Shown here piece after piece: positions 34,001 to 42,185 of a DNA stretch of 64,000 nucleotides. The notes below the pieces were generated by a model, which did no database searches, was not told the DNA's origin, and saw only the letters and a program-made list of their open reading frames with translations. Each line of letters begins with the position of its first letter. Positions within the stretch are counted from its first letter, which is position 1. The DNA is from Paenibacillus xylanexedens (GTDB lineage: Bacteria > Bacillota > Bacilli > Paenibacillales > Paenibacillaceae), in the NCBI RefSeq assembly GCF_007680605.1, contig NZ_VEIO01000004.1, forward strand, positions 146,094 through 210,093, read 5' to 3'. Position numbers and translations under genes: made by a program.

Positions 34001-34183
34001 GGCACTCCGATGACAGAGCAACCTGGAGAGTAGCTGTTATCCCCAGATTTCTTCTGATCCCTTTTTTAGGGGGAAAATCCGGTGATAAAGGCGGAGCGTA
34101 TGCTTCCGATGCTAGCTTTCTTTCAGAAAGCTTTTAGCTCCGCTTTTTCAGGTTAATTCTGTCCCCTCACTTTCTGTGTAAAT
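34001..34183 (+). repeat. Dispersed palindromic intergenic repeat, copy D (subfamily II)
   Basis: Ends TTTACATGGGCACTCCGATG and CTGTCCCCTCAC...TGTAAA form an imperfect terminal inverted repeat. The core runs AGCTGTTATCCCCAGATT to AAAATCCGGTGATAAAGGCG, with a CCCTTTTTTAGGGGG inner hairpin, followed by the second hairpin around CTTTCTTTCAGAAAG. Lies between csoR and copZ. Confidence 0.8.
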
Positions 34184-34217
34184 GATTAGTTCAAAATACA
34201 TAGTTTATCATCTGCAC

Positions 34218-34607
34218 TTACTTCATCAGTTTTCTAACGGTAACCAGTAATTCATCCACGACTTCGTGTTCACCCGCCTGAATACGTTCCACAATACAGC
34301 TCTTCATATGCCCTTCCAGCAAAAGCTTGCCTACCGAATTGAGCGCTGACTGCGCTGCAGCGATCTGGGTTAACACATCATCACAGTATGTGTCCTTATC
34401 AATCAGCCCTTTGATGCCGCGAATCTGGCCCTCCACCCGATTCAACCTGGAGATGAGATTGCCCTTCATCTCCTGCGAATGGTGGCTTTTGCGGACAGGT
34501 TTGCCGTCCTTGTCTAAATTCCCAGCATGGCATGAATCCGCTTGTTGCTCGGACTGCTGTTCCGCAGTGTGTACAGACTCTTCGGGATGGCTTTGATGTT
34601 CCATCAT
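34218..34607 (-). CDS. csoR: Copper-sensing repressor CsoR
   Basis: 129 residues from the ATG at 34607 (MMEHQSHPEE), with AAGGGG 5 bases upstream. The open frame extends to 34664 but that would overlap the operator. The His/Glu/Gln/Ser-rich N-terminal tail is long. The DUF156 domain follows: LISRLNRVEGQIRGIKGLID (about 48), Cys in DTYCDDVLTQIAAAQSAL (about 70), and HMKSCIVERI (about 100), giving the Cys-His-Cys Cu(I) site. It represses copper-efflux genes until Cu(I) binds. It is autoregulated through the promoter operator at 34643-34661. Confidence 0.93.
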   Translation of the reverse strand: MMEHQSHPEESVHTAEQQSEQQADSCHAGNLDKDGKPVRKSHHSQEMKGNLISRLNRVEGQIRGIKGLIDKDTYCDDVLTQIAAAQSALNSVGKLLLEGHMKSCIVERIQAGEHEVVDELLVTVRKLMK

Positions 34608-34635
34608 AACACCCCTTTTCTTTCGTTCTTCATCC

Positions 34636-34664
34636 AGATTAACATACCCCCATGGGGTATGCAA
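34636..34664 (-). promoter_or_regulatory. csoR promoter with CsoR operator between -35 and -10
   Basis: Minus strand TTGCAT (34659-34664), 17-base spacer, TAATCT (34636-34641). The spacer is the palindrome CATACCCCATGGGGGTATG (34643-34661), a strong CsoR-type site. Confidence 0.85.
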
Positions 34665-34742
34665 GGGATTATTTCTATTTATTATCGAACATTTTGTGTA
34701 TGTAGTTCTATGCTCAGACTTATTCCACTACTCGACTTACAA

Positions 34743-35228
34743 TTACAATGGGAACTCCATTCTGCTACTACGCACCCTTAACCCCATCTGTTCATAAAAA
34801 ACCTGTGCATGCGAGTTGAATGTAGAAACCGTTAATTCCAAGTGGTCTGCCTGAAGCTCTCTCCCCAGATCCAGCATGGCCTGCATTAGCCGTTTGCCTG
34901 TTCCGTGTCCTTGGTGACTTGCGTCCACCACGATTTCGTGGATGTATAGCATCCTGCGATCCACAAAAAGCGAATGATCCTGAATGATGCTCAGTTGTGC
35001 ACTGCTGAAGCCGACAATCTTTCCGTTCTCAATATGATCGGCTACATAGAGGTAACGGTCATCTATGGCAAGCCAATCGGCATATTCCTTTTCCCCAAGC
35101 CTTGGGTGCAAAGATTTGTAAATATCCGGTCTTGCCTGTACGTGTAACTCGTGTAATTGATCTAATAACGTGGATACACCCGGATAGTCAGCAAGCTGTG
35201 CTTTTCGGATCTGTATGGTATTCTTCAT
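34743..35228 (-). CDS. GNAT family N-acetyltransferase
   Basis: 161 residues from the ATG at 35228 (MKNTIQIRKAQ), with GGAGGG 7 bases upstream. IRKAQLADYPGVSTLLDQLHELH starts the fold. The core is LYIHEIVVDASHQGHGTGKRLMQ (about 94), whose QGHGTG loop binds the acetyl-CoA pyrophosphate. LTVSTFNSHAQVFYEQMGL (about 135) completes motif B. Acceptor unknown. It is divergent in function from its neighbours and probably a single-gene unit. Confidence 0.88.
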   Translation of the reverse strand: MKNTIQIRKAQLADYPGVSTLLDQLHELHVQARPDIYKSLHPRLGEKEYADWLAIDDRYLYVADHIENGKIVGFSSAQLSIIQDHSLFVDRRMLYIHEIVVDASHQGHGTGKRLMQAMLDLGRELQADHLELTVSTFNSHAQVFYEQMGLRVRSSRMEFPL

Positions 35229-35281
35229 ATTGGTTCCCTCCACCTTTCCTTATTATGTATTTGTAATATTATACAAGGACG

Positions 35282-35309
35282 AAAAAGCAGATACCCTAAG
35301 GTACCTGCT
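35282..35309 (-). terminator. Terminator after the 62-residue gene
   Basis: Minus strand AGCAGGTACC / GGGTATCTGCT stem with TTA loop, followed by TTTTTC. Confidence 0.85.
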
Positions 35310-35322
35310 CTGTCGATTCATC

Positions 35323-35511
35323 CTATTTTTGGGAAGAGGTATTGATTTCTTCGTTGTAAGCTACAGGTGACGGCTTAGCTGCCCAATCATCCGCCTGTGG
35401 CTCAATATCCACGCCATTTAATATCTTCTTTTTCTCCATTAAGGAGTCGCCGTCTTCGTCCAGTTTATTGCGGAGTTTGGCTTCATCCTGAGGTTGATTG
35501 TTCTGTGTCAT
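35323..35511 (-). CDS. Small hydrophilic protein of unknown function
   Basis: 62 residues, highly charged (DEAKLRNKLDEDGDSLMEKK), with no membrane segment or Cys. Strong AAAGGAGGACT Shine-Dalgarno, and a dedicated terminator directly after the stop. Probably disordered in part. No family recognised. Confidence 0.7.
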   Translation of the reverse strand: MTQNNQPQDEAKLRNKLDEDGDSLMEKKKILNGVDIEPQADDWAAKPSPVAYNEEINTSSQK

Positions 35512-35654
35512 CGTGTAAGTCCTCCTTTTGCAATCTCATGTTGGATTCTGTTCCTGTATATAATTACCCAATGATTTCAAAATCATTCTGAGCTACGACA
35601 GCTGAACTAAAGTTCTTATAAGCTACACTCCGGTGATAGAATAATTCTTCTATG

Positions 35655-35703
35655 TAAAAAAAGACGCCCCCGGCCATATTCATGACCGTAGAAGGACGTC
35701 TTA
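35655..35703 (-). terminator. Terminator of the nucleoside phosphorylase operon
   Basis: Minus strand AAGACG / CGTCTT outer and GGTCATGAATATGGCC inner stems, then TTTTTTT. About 45 bases past the stop at 35746. Confidence 0.85.
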
Positions 35704-35745
35704 CGAATATGTCCACTCTCGGTGGACATTTACACCATGTCTAAG

Positions 35746-36561
35746 CTAGTTCGTTACCTGATCTTGGCGAGCAAGTGCCGCAAGTGCACGTAGCGCCGCA
35801 GTGATCTCGTGCTCCACAGCCTTAGCCACCGCATCGGTATGCGGATCATACTCAGCCGCAAGATCACTGTCTGCGAAGCCGTCAATCGCTACGATGGCTC
35901 CAGCCCGCGCACCGCGCAGCGTGCTGACAATGTATAGCGCAGCGATCTCCATCTCGGCGGCAAGCGCTCCAGCCTGTTTGTATTTACGGTGTGGAATCTC
36001 CTCTACCCCTGTAAAGAACGCATCCAGTGTTACCGTGATCCCCACGCCAACTTTGGCAGCTCCTGCACTTGTGAATGATGCTGATCCTTCGTCTGCTCCA
36101 GTCACAGCACTTACCGCCTCGTCTGTACCACTGCCCGTCTCACGTGCAGCTGCGACCAATGCGCTGGTCACATCAATATCGGCCACGGCCGGAAAACCGT
36201 CTGGTACGAGCTGACGTGTAAGTCCATCGGAGCGTACAGCCGCTGTGCTGACAATAACGCTTCCTGCCGGATAATCGGCTGTATATGAGCCTGCCGTACC
36301 TACGCGAATCAGGGTTTTCACCCCTGCACGAATCAGTTCCTCGAAGCAAACAGCTGCGCCCGGTGAACCTACGCCATGACTGGCCACTGCCATCTGAACC
36401 CCTTCATACTCTCCTACAAATGTACGATATTCGCGGCTGAACGCCAGCTCTCTGACATTCTCCAACTTTCGGGAAATTTTCTCCGCACGAGCCGGATCAC
36501 CGCACACGATGGCATAGGCTGGCATATCTTCCGAATGAATTTGCAATATTGGCATCAACAT
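35746..36561 (-). CDS. Nucleoside phosphorylase (uridine/purine phosphorylase type)
   Basis: 271 residues. YAIVCGDPARAEKISRKLEN (about 16), FVGEYEGVQMAVASHGVGSPGAAVCFEELI (about 48) and IRVGTAGSY (about 86) are the phosphate- and ribose-binding parts of the PNP_UDP_1 family. AEMEIAALYIVS (about 200) has the catalytic Glu-Met-Glu, and IDGFADSD (about 225) is the base-recognition region. It splits nucleosides with phosphate to base and sugar-1-phosphate. A Gly/Ala/Ser-rich insert at about 138-165 is longer than usual. It starts 2 bases after the upstream gene's stop and its Shine-Dalgarno lies inside that gene. Confidence 0.88.
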   Translation of the reverse strand: MLMPILQIHSEDMPAYAIVCGDPARAEKISRKLENVRELAFSREYRTFVGEYEGVQMAVASHGVGSPGAAVCFEELIRAGVKTLIRVGTAGSYTADYPAGSVIVSTAAVRSDGLTRQLVPDGFPAVADIDVTSALVAAARETGSGTDEAVSAVTGADEGSASFTSAGAAKVGVGITVTLDAFFTGVEEIPHRKYKQAGALAAEMEIAALYIVSTLRGARAGAIVAIDGFADSDLAAEYDPHTDAVAKAVEHEITAALRALAALARQDQVTN

Positions 36562-36563
36562 GT

Positions 36564-37235
36564 TTAATCAAACTCCTTCTTCGTCCACTCATCCTCAGGA
36601 ATCGGCAGATCCTCACCCGAGAAACGCTGTTCCTTGAACGGATCGGCAAAATGGTGGAAGCCATTGCTTTCCCAGAAGCCGTTACGATCCTCTGTCATGA
36701 ACTCCAGCCCACGCACCCACTTTGCACTTTTCCAGAAATACAGCTGTGGCACAACCAGTCGCAGTGGGAAACCATGCTTCGGTGTGAGTGGCTCGCCGTT
36801 ATATTTGAAAGCAAGCAATACATCATCATGCATCAGCTCTTCGAGTGGCACATTGGTCTCGTAATCGTGGTCCGCATGAATCATGACGTACTTCGCTTCT
36901 GGTTTAACCCCGAGCAGCTTCATGAATTCCGAGAAGCGGATACCCTCCCACGGTGTATCAAACTTCGACCAGCGGGTAACGCAGTGAATGTCACTAACCA
37001 TGTTCACCTGCGGCATCGCCTGAAGCTCAGCCAGAGAGAACACCTTCTCTTCTTCGACTTCACCAAAAACCTTCAAGTCCCAAGCGGAAAGGTCATACTC
37101 CGGCACTTCCCCTTCATGCAAAATCGGGAATTTTTCCGTCAGCACCTGACCGGGCGGCAACCGATCTCCGTAATCGGCGCCAGCTTTCGGTGGTGGCGTT
37201 TTGGTTTTTTTCAAACGCTCAGCTTTGTTATGCAC
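36564..37235 (-). CDS. Sulfite-oxidase-like molybdopterin oxidoreductase (YuiH-like)
   Basis: 223 residues, no signal peptide. The molybdopterin-dinucleotide-free sulfite oxidase fold is shown by FPILHEGEVPEYDLSAWDLKV (about 37) and SDIHCVTRWSKFDTPWEGI (about 81), with the Mo-ligand Cys in HCVTRWS. HGFPLRLVVPQLYFWKSAKWV (about 153) completes the match. Bacillus YuiH is the closest known type. The substrate is unknown and no haem partner is visible. Its place between a nucleoside importer and a nucleoside phosphorylase is unexpected. Confidence 0.88.
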   Translation of the reverse strand: MHNKAERLKKTKTPPPKAGADYGDRLPPGQVLTEKFPILHEGEVPEYDLSAWDLKVFGEVEEEKVFSLAELQAMPQVNMVSDIHCVTRWSKFDTPWEGIRFSEFMKLLGVKPEAKYVMIHADHDYETNVPLEELMHDDVLLAFKYNGEPLTPKHGFPLRLVVPQLYFWKSAKWVRGLEFMTEDRNGFWESNGFHHFADPFKEQRFSGEDLPIPEDEWTKKEFD

Positions 37236-37259
37236 GTCCTGATTCCTCCCTTGCTACGA

Positions 37260-38183
37260 TTAACGCGAGCTTCCGCCCGCTTTCAATGCATCCTGCGCAT
37301 ACGTCCGGTCTTTGAAAAAGAACATTGCCACCAGTGTTACAATATACGGCAACATCATGGTGAAATGGGTGGGCAGAGAGAAGCCTTGCAGACGAATACT
37401 GAGTGCTTCCATGAATCCAAAGAGCACGCTAGACCCCATGACCCCAAGCGGGTTGGCTTGCCCCAGCATCGTGGCAACCAAAGCGATGAAGCCGCGACCT
37501 GCGGTCATGCCTTCGGTGAACATCGTCACCTGACCAAGCGACAGCTGCGCTCCAGCCAGAGCACACAGTACACCGCACATCAGTACAGCACCATACTGAA
37601 TAGCGCGTACCTTGATGCCGATGCTCTGGGCAGCAATCGGATTCTCACCCACGGAACGCAGACGGAAGCCCGATACACTTTTAAATAGATAGAACTGTAA
37701 AGCAATAACAACAATAATGCCTAGATATACGAGTGGACTATGACCAGATAACACCGTTCCCACCCAAGGAATATCCTTGATCAGCGGAATGTCCAATTTC
37801 GGGAGGCCCACCATATTTTTATCGTAGTATGCACCTTTTACGTCAAAGATCGCCCGCAAGGCAAAGGTCGTGAGTCCCGCCGCCAGAAAGTTCAACGATA
37901 TACCGACGACGATGGCGTTAGCCTTGAGATTAATACTTATAAACGCAAAGAGCGCCGAGAACAGCATCACGATAATAATCGAAAACAGCACTGCCAAGAG
38001 TACATTGCCGAACAGGTAGTTGCCCACAATCGCGGAGAATGCCCCGATCAGCACCAGTCCTTCCAAGCCCACGTTAAACAGACCGACGCGCGAACATAAA
38101 GCCCCGCCAAGTGCTGCGAGCAGAATCGGCGTCATAATCCGCAAGGTTGAGCCAAACATGGCTGCATCAAACAGTTGTTGCAT
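37260..38183 (-). CDS. nupQ: Nucleoside ABC transporter permease (NupQ-like)
   Basis: 307 residues, about nine membrane helices, of the RbsC-like BPD_transp_2 family. LAALGGALCSRVGLFNVGLEGL near residue 24 is typical of BMP-type nucleoside importers. GFRLRSVGENPIAAQSIGIKV near residue 175 is the coupling loop. It forms a heterodimer with the NupP-like permease. The start overlaps the upstream gene's end by 17 bases, so coupling is tight. Confidence 0.92.
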   Translation of the reverse strand: MQQLFDAAMFGSTLRIMTPILLAALGGALCSRVGLFNVGLEGLVLIGAFSAIVGNYLFGNVLLAVLFSIIIVMLFSALFAFISINLKANAIVVGISLNFLAAGLTTFALRAIFDVKGAYYDKNMVGLPKLDIPLIKDIPWVGTVLSGHSPLVYLGIIVVIALQFYLFKSVSGFRLRSVGENPIAAQSIGIKVRAIQYGAVLMCGVLCALAGAQLSLGQVTMFTEGMTAGRGFIALVATMLGQANPLGVMGSSVLFGFMEALSIRLQGFSLPTHFTMMLPYIVTLVAMFFFKDRTYAQDALKAGGSSR

Positions 38184-39234
38184 TGGACTTTTTCTCCTTT
38201 CTCCGCTTCAGGAAGGAATAACCGATCTGTGCCGAGACAAACAGTGTCAAGACAGCCTGAATTACGCTACCAACTTCCAGAGGCACATCCGTATTCCGCT
38301 CCATGCCCATCGCCCCTGTCTGTAATGCCGCGAGCAGAATAGCCGCTACAGCTGTACCCAGTGGATGCGAGCGCGCCAGCAATGTAGCCATGATACCGCT
38401 CCACGCATAACTTGCCGAGGATAACGAGCCATCCAGGAAACGATACTGTGTACCTAGAACTTCGCCAGCACCCGCAAGACCTGCAAGTCCACCACTAATG
38501 ACCATGGACAGCATCATCATACGGATACGACGTACACCGCCATATGCCGCAAACGACGGATTGCTGCCCAGCATACGAATTTCATAACCCGTCACCGTTT
38601 TGTGCGTAAACCAGTAGATCAGCATCGCCCCTACAATCGCTATAATGAAGCCTGCGTGCAGTCCCATGCCCTGAAACAGCTTCGGTAGCCACACGCTCTG
38701 ATCAATCATTGGTGTCTGCGCCATCGCTGCAGAACCTGTCTTATCTTTAAATGGATACGAAACCATATATCCGCCAAAATACGTCGCAATATAGTTAAGC
38801 AATAATGTTGTAATCAAAAGGTTCATGCCAAAGCGTGCATCCAGCCAGCCTGCAAAAAGGGACCACGCCCCGCCGGCAATAATTCCCGCCAGAATGGCTG
38901 CAATACATACGAACCAGCCCGGCCCTGGCAGATAAAGCGCCGTGAGCGCCGCACTGAGTCCGCCCAGAATCATCTGACCTTCCGCACCCATATTGAAAAA
39001 TCCGGCACGGAATGCCAGTGCTACGCCAAGCCCCGCCAAGATAATCGGCGTTGCACGCGCCAATGTATTGGTGAAGAAGTAGAAGTTACCGAAGGCACCC
39101 TTCCACATCTCGGCATACGTATCTACGACATTGCCGCCAACGACCAGAATGGCAATCGCACCGGCGAGCAAGCCGATCAATACGGCAAGCAGCGGCTGTA
39201 CAAGTCCGCGAAGTGTTTCTTTTACCCGATTCAT
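38167..39234 (-). CDS. nupP: Nucleoside ABC transporter permease (NupP-like)
   Basis: 355 residues with about ten membrane helices. ILAGLGVALAFRAGFFNMGAEGQMILGG (core AFRAGFFNMGAEGQ near residue 75) and ITGYEIRMLGSNPSFAAYGGV-like GYEIRMLGSNPSFAAYGG near residue 215 are conserved in this group. It is the second half of the permease heterodimer. It overlaps the ATPase gene by 4 bases and the NupQ-like gene by 17 bases. Confidence 0.93.
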   Translation of the reverse strand: MNRVKETLRGLVQPLLAVLIGLLAGAIAILVVGGNVVDTYAEMWKGAFGNFYFFTNTLARATPIILAGLGVALAFRAGFFNMGAEGQMILGGLSAALTALYLPGPGWFVCIAAILAGIIAGGAWSLFAGWLDARFGMNLLITTLLLNYIATYFGGYMVSYPFKDKTGSAAMAQTPMIDQSVWLPKLFQGMGLHAGFIIAIVGAMLIYWFTHKTVTGYEIRMLGSNPSFAAYGGVRRIRMMMLSMVISGGLAGLAGAGEVLGTQYRFLDGSLSSASYAWSGIMATLLARSHPLGTAVAAILLAALQTGAMGMERNTDVPLEVGSVIQAVLTLFVSAQIGYSFLKRRKEKKSNATTV

Positions 39235-40730
39235 ACCCGCTCTTTCCCTCCTGCCATCAACAAACTGATCTGTTCTTCTGTCGCTTCCGCTGCCGCAAGT
39301 TCTCCGGCAATCTCTCCTTCGTACATGACAATAATGCGATCGGATAATTGCAAAATTTCCGACAACTCGGACGAGATCAGCAAGATACCCGCTCCCTCAT
39401 TGCGTTTACGCAGTAATTCTGCGTGGATAGTTTCCATTGCACCGATATCGACTCCGCGTGTAGGCTCTGCTGCAATCAGAAACGGTGTATCCTGTGCAAA
39501 CTCACGTGCAGCAATCAGCTTCTGCAAGTTACCGCCCGATAGAAATTGGGCTTTTGTTTCCGCCGATCCTGTCTTGATGTTAAACTGCTTGATCCAGCTC
39601 TCCACCATCGCTTTGGCTGCTCTGGCTTTGATCATGCCACGCTTCTGCAGGCGGTGATGGTGCCCCATCAGTCCGTTCTCCTTCACGCTGGCATCCTTCG
39701 CCGCTCCCCACATGTAGCGGTCTTCCGGAATATGCGCCAGTCCATGCTCCCGAATGCGGCGTACCGGCCAGTTCGTCGTGTCCTGCCCGGATAAAAGCAC
39801 TCGGCCTCCCTCCGGCTTTCGCAACCCGGCAATCACCTGAATCAATTCGGATTGACCGTTACCGGAGATGCCCGCGATCCCCACTACTTCGCCTTTGCGA
39901 ACCTTCATATGAATATCTTTAAGTGCAGAGCGGTCTTTGGCTCCCGATAGTTGAACAGCCTCCACCTGAAGCACAGCTTCACCCGGAACAGATGCGGGTT
40001 TGTCCATTCGCACCAGTTCACGCCCCACCATCAGGCGTGACAACTCCTCTACATCAGTATCCTTCGCTTCTAATGTACCTGTGACTTGTCCATCTCGAAG
40101 TACGGTGATTCGATCCGCAACATCCATGACCTCTTGCAACTTGTGTGTGATGATGACGAAGGTTTTGCCCAGCTTCGCGAGTGATTTCATATTCGCCAGC
40201 AGTTCTTTCACTTCAAGCGGAGTGAGCACCGCCGAAGGTTCATCCAATATAATGATGTCTGCTCCCTGATGTAACACTTTGAGAATTTCTACACGTTGTT
40301 GCATACCCAGGGGACATTCGCCAACTCTTTTCCACGGGTCAACCGGCATGCCGTATTGTCTGCCCAATTCATCGACCTGGGCTGCCGCTTTTTTTCGATC
40401 AAATACCCCTGCCGCCGCAGGTTCACGTCCAATGACAATATTCTCCGCTACCGTAAAGGATGGAAACAGCATGAAATGCTGGTGCACCATGCCGATCCCG
40501 CTCGCCATAGCCTGAGATGGTGTTGCAAAGCTTACCTCGCGCCCACGGACTTTAATCGTGCCTGTTGTCGGTTGCTCCATCCCGTACAGCATACGCATTA
40601 GCGTCGTTTTCCCTGCTCCATTCTCCCCGACAAGAGCATGAATCTCCCCCTCGCGCAGATTAAAATGGATATCCTTGTTCGCCGTGAAGCTACCGTATTT
40701 CTTCGTAATTTGCTCCATCTCCAACAGCAT
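39231..40730 (-). CDS. nupO: Nucleoside ABC transporter ATP-binding protein (NupO-like, two ATPase domains)
   Basis: 499 residues from the ATG at 40730 (MLLEMEQITKKYG), chosen because the conserved domain starts there and GAGGAG lies upstream; a longer frame reaches 40790. Two nucleotide-binding domains are present. The first has Walker A GENGAGKTT (about 36) and LGMQQRVEI. The second has Walker-A-like GISGNGQSE (about 285) and signature LSGGNLQKLI (about 405). The second Walker A is degenerate (NGQS in place of GKT/S), as is usual in sugar and nucleoside RbsA-like ATPases. It drives import by the NupPQ-like pair. Confidence 0.93.
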   Translation of the reverse strand: MLLEMEQITKKYGSFTANKDIHFNLREGEIHALVGENGAGKTTLMRMLYGMEQPTTGTIKVRGREVSFATPSQAMASGIGMVHQHFMLFPSFTVAENIVIGREPAAAGVFDRKKAAAQVDELGRQYGMPVDPWKRVGECPLGMQQRVEILKVLHQGADIIILDEPSAVLTPLEVKELLANMKSLAKLGKTFVIITHKLQEVMDVADRITVLRDGQVTGTLEAKDTDVEELSRLMVGRELVRMDKPASVPGEAVLQVEAVQLSGAKDRSALKDIHMKVRKGEVVGIAGISGNGQSELIQVIAGLRKPEGGRVLLSGQDTTNWPVRRIREHGLAHIPEDRYMWGAAKDASVKENGLMGHHHRLQKRGMIKARAAKAMVESWIKQFNIKTGSAETKAQFLSGGNLQKLIAAREFAQDTPFLIAAEPTRGVDIGAMETIHAELLRKRNEGAGILLISSELSEILQLSDRIIVMYEGEIAGELAAAEATEEQISLLMAGGKERV

Positions 40731-40781
40731 ATCTTGCGTTCGCTCCTCTCGATTGATGTAAGTCAAGCTATAATTGATTAC

Positions 40782-40966
40782 ACTTGCCACTCCGATGACA
40801 GAACAACCTTTCGATCGCTGTTATCCCGGATTTTTTTGAACTCCCTTTTATAAGGAGAAAATCCGGGGATAAAGGCGAAGCCTATGCTTCCGATGCAGCT
40901 TTCTTGCAGAAAGCTTTTAGCTCCGCTTCTCAGGTTTCTTCTGTCCTCTCCGTTATCGTGTAAACG
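40782..40966 (+). repeat. Dispersed palindromic intergenic repeat, copy E (subfamily II)
   Basis: Ends ATTACACTTGCCACTCCGATG and CTGTCCTCTCCGTTATCGTGT are inverted. The core is ATCGCTGTTATCCCGGATTT to AAAATCCGGGGATAAAGGCGA, enclosing CTCCCTTTTATAAGGAG. A second hairpin AGCTTTCTTGCAGAAAGCT follows. One of the best-preserved copies. It lies between bmpA and the nupO-like gene. Confidence 0.85.
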
Positions 40967-41002
40967 TTACGTTCAACATATAAGGTCACTGTAAACAGTA
41001 GC

Positions 41003-41034
41003 AAAACCGGCTGCCTGGTTGGGCAGCCGGCTAA
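41003..41034 (-). terminator. Terminator/attenuator after bmpA
   Basis: Minus strand CCGGCTGCC / GGCAGCCGG stem with CAACCA loop, then TTTTGC. The T-run is short, so readthrough into nupOPQ is plausible. Confidence 0.75.
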
Positions 41035-41121
41035 CTAGATTGATTACACATCCATCAGTTCATTGCTCATTCTTCATATGAAATATTTCAGATCAGATAT
41101 AGGAAGTGATTTCTATCCTTA

Positions 41122-42153
41122 CTATTGTTGCAATGGATCTTTAACTACAATTTTACCGGATACGATGTCATCTTTGATTGCTTTTACTTTGTCGATAACT
41201 TCTTGACCAACAAATGCATTCAGTGGAGACTCACTGTCACGCGTAACGTATGTCAGACCCACGCCGTCTTCTTTCAAACCGTAGTTGACTGCGCCTGCTT
41301 TGAATGTACCTTCTGCAAAATCTTTCACGGTCTCATAAGCAACGGTATCCGTAGATTTCAACTGGGAAAGTACGATATGCTCCGGATCTTCTACTGTACG
41401 GTCTGTATCTTGTCCAGAAGTGTAGAAGCCTTTTTCTTTCGCCGCTTCGAACACACCAAGGTCACCTACAGCAGATGCACCTGCGATGAAGTCAGCACCT
41501 TTGCCGAATTGCACCAGTGCCAATTCTTTCGCTTTAGCCGGGTCATTGAAACCACCAACATAGTTCACCAGGAATTCTGCTTTTGGATTAACGGACTCCA
41601 GACCTGCTTTGAATCCTTCTGTATATTTCTTAATCAAAGGAATGTCCATTGCAGCGACCATACCCACTTTATCCGTTTTCGTGGAAAGTCCGGCAGCCGC
41701 ACCCAGAAGGTACGCTCCTTCATATTCACGGAAACCAACGCTACGAACGTTAGGCAGATCAATCGCTGTGTCTACAATCGCAAACGACTTGTTTGGATTC
41801 TCGGCAGCAACCTTTTTGAGTGCATCTTCTGCCTGGAACGTTGCTGTAATAATCAGATCATAATTCTCGGCAACAGCTGCACGCAGGTTTTGCTCGAATG
41901 CTGCAGGGTCTGTTGATTCAATCGTTTTGGTATCCACCTTGAACTCTTTACCTGCTTTTTTGAAGCCTTCATCCATTTGTACAAAGAAAGGGTTGACCCC
42001 TATTTTTTCAGGAAGTACTAATGCCATCCGCAGGGATTTTCCAGAATCGCCGCCTTGAGCGGATTGTTCGTCTTTAGTAGCTGATTTTCCACAAGCAGCC
42101 AGCAAAATAGCGATCATAACAATTGATAAGACGAACGATAAACCTCTTTTCAT
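41122..42153 (-). CDS. bmpA: BMP family nucleoside-binding lipoprotein (NupN-like)
   Basis: 343 residues from the ATG at 42153, chosen because AAAGGGG lies about 10 bases upstream and overlaps the alternative TTG at 42174. Lipoprotein signal with LLAAC (Cys at about 22). BMP/PnrA domain: LVLPEKIGVNPFFVQMDEGF (about 47), ITATFQAEDALKKVAAENPN (about 105), VGFREYEGAYLLGAAAG (about 140) and GADFIAGASAVGDLGVFEAAKEKG (about 220). Family members bind purine or other nucleosides. A promoter with a palindrome over its -10 lies upstream. Confidence 0.92.
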   Translation of the reverse strand: MKRGLSFVLSIVMIAILLAACGKSATKDEQSAQGGDSGKSLRMALVLPEKIGVNPFFVQMDEGFKKAGKEFKVDTKTIESTDPAAFEQNLRAAVAENYDLIITATFQAEDALKKVAAENPNKSFAIVDTAIDLPNVRSVGFREYEGAYLLGAAAGLSTKTDKVGMVAAMDIPLIKKYTEGFKAGLESVNPKAEFLVNYVGGFNDPAKAKELALVQFGKGADFIAGASAVGDLGVFEAAKEKGFYTSGQDTDRTVEDPEHIVLSQLKSTDTVAYETVKDFAEGTFKAGAVNYGLKEDGVGLTYVTRDSESPLNAFVGQEVIDKVKAIKDDIVSGKIVVKDPLQQ

Positions 42154-42185
42154 TTTGAAAATTCCCCTTTTCAATAATCTTTTTT

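Noticed and set aside
36549..37688. 379-codon plus-strand open frame
   Set aside because: Antisense to the molybdopterin enzyme and the NupQ-like permease, both well supported.
41125..41916. 263-codon plus-strand open frame
   Set aside because: Antisense to bmpA; Cys/Phe-rich shadow.
42140..42170. AATTTTC-containing CodY-like box near bmpA
   Set aside because: Only about 10 of 15 positions match and it coincides with the Shine-Dalgarno and start region.
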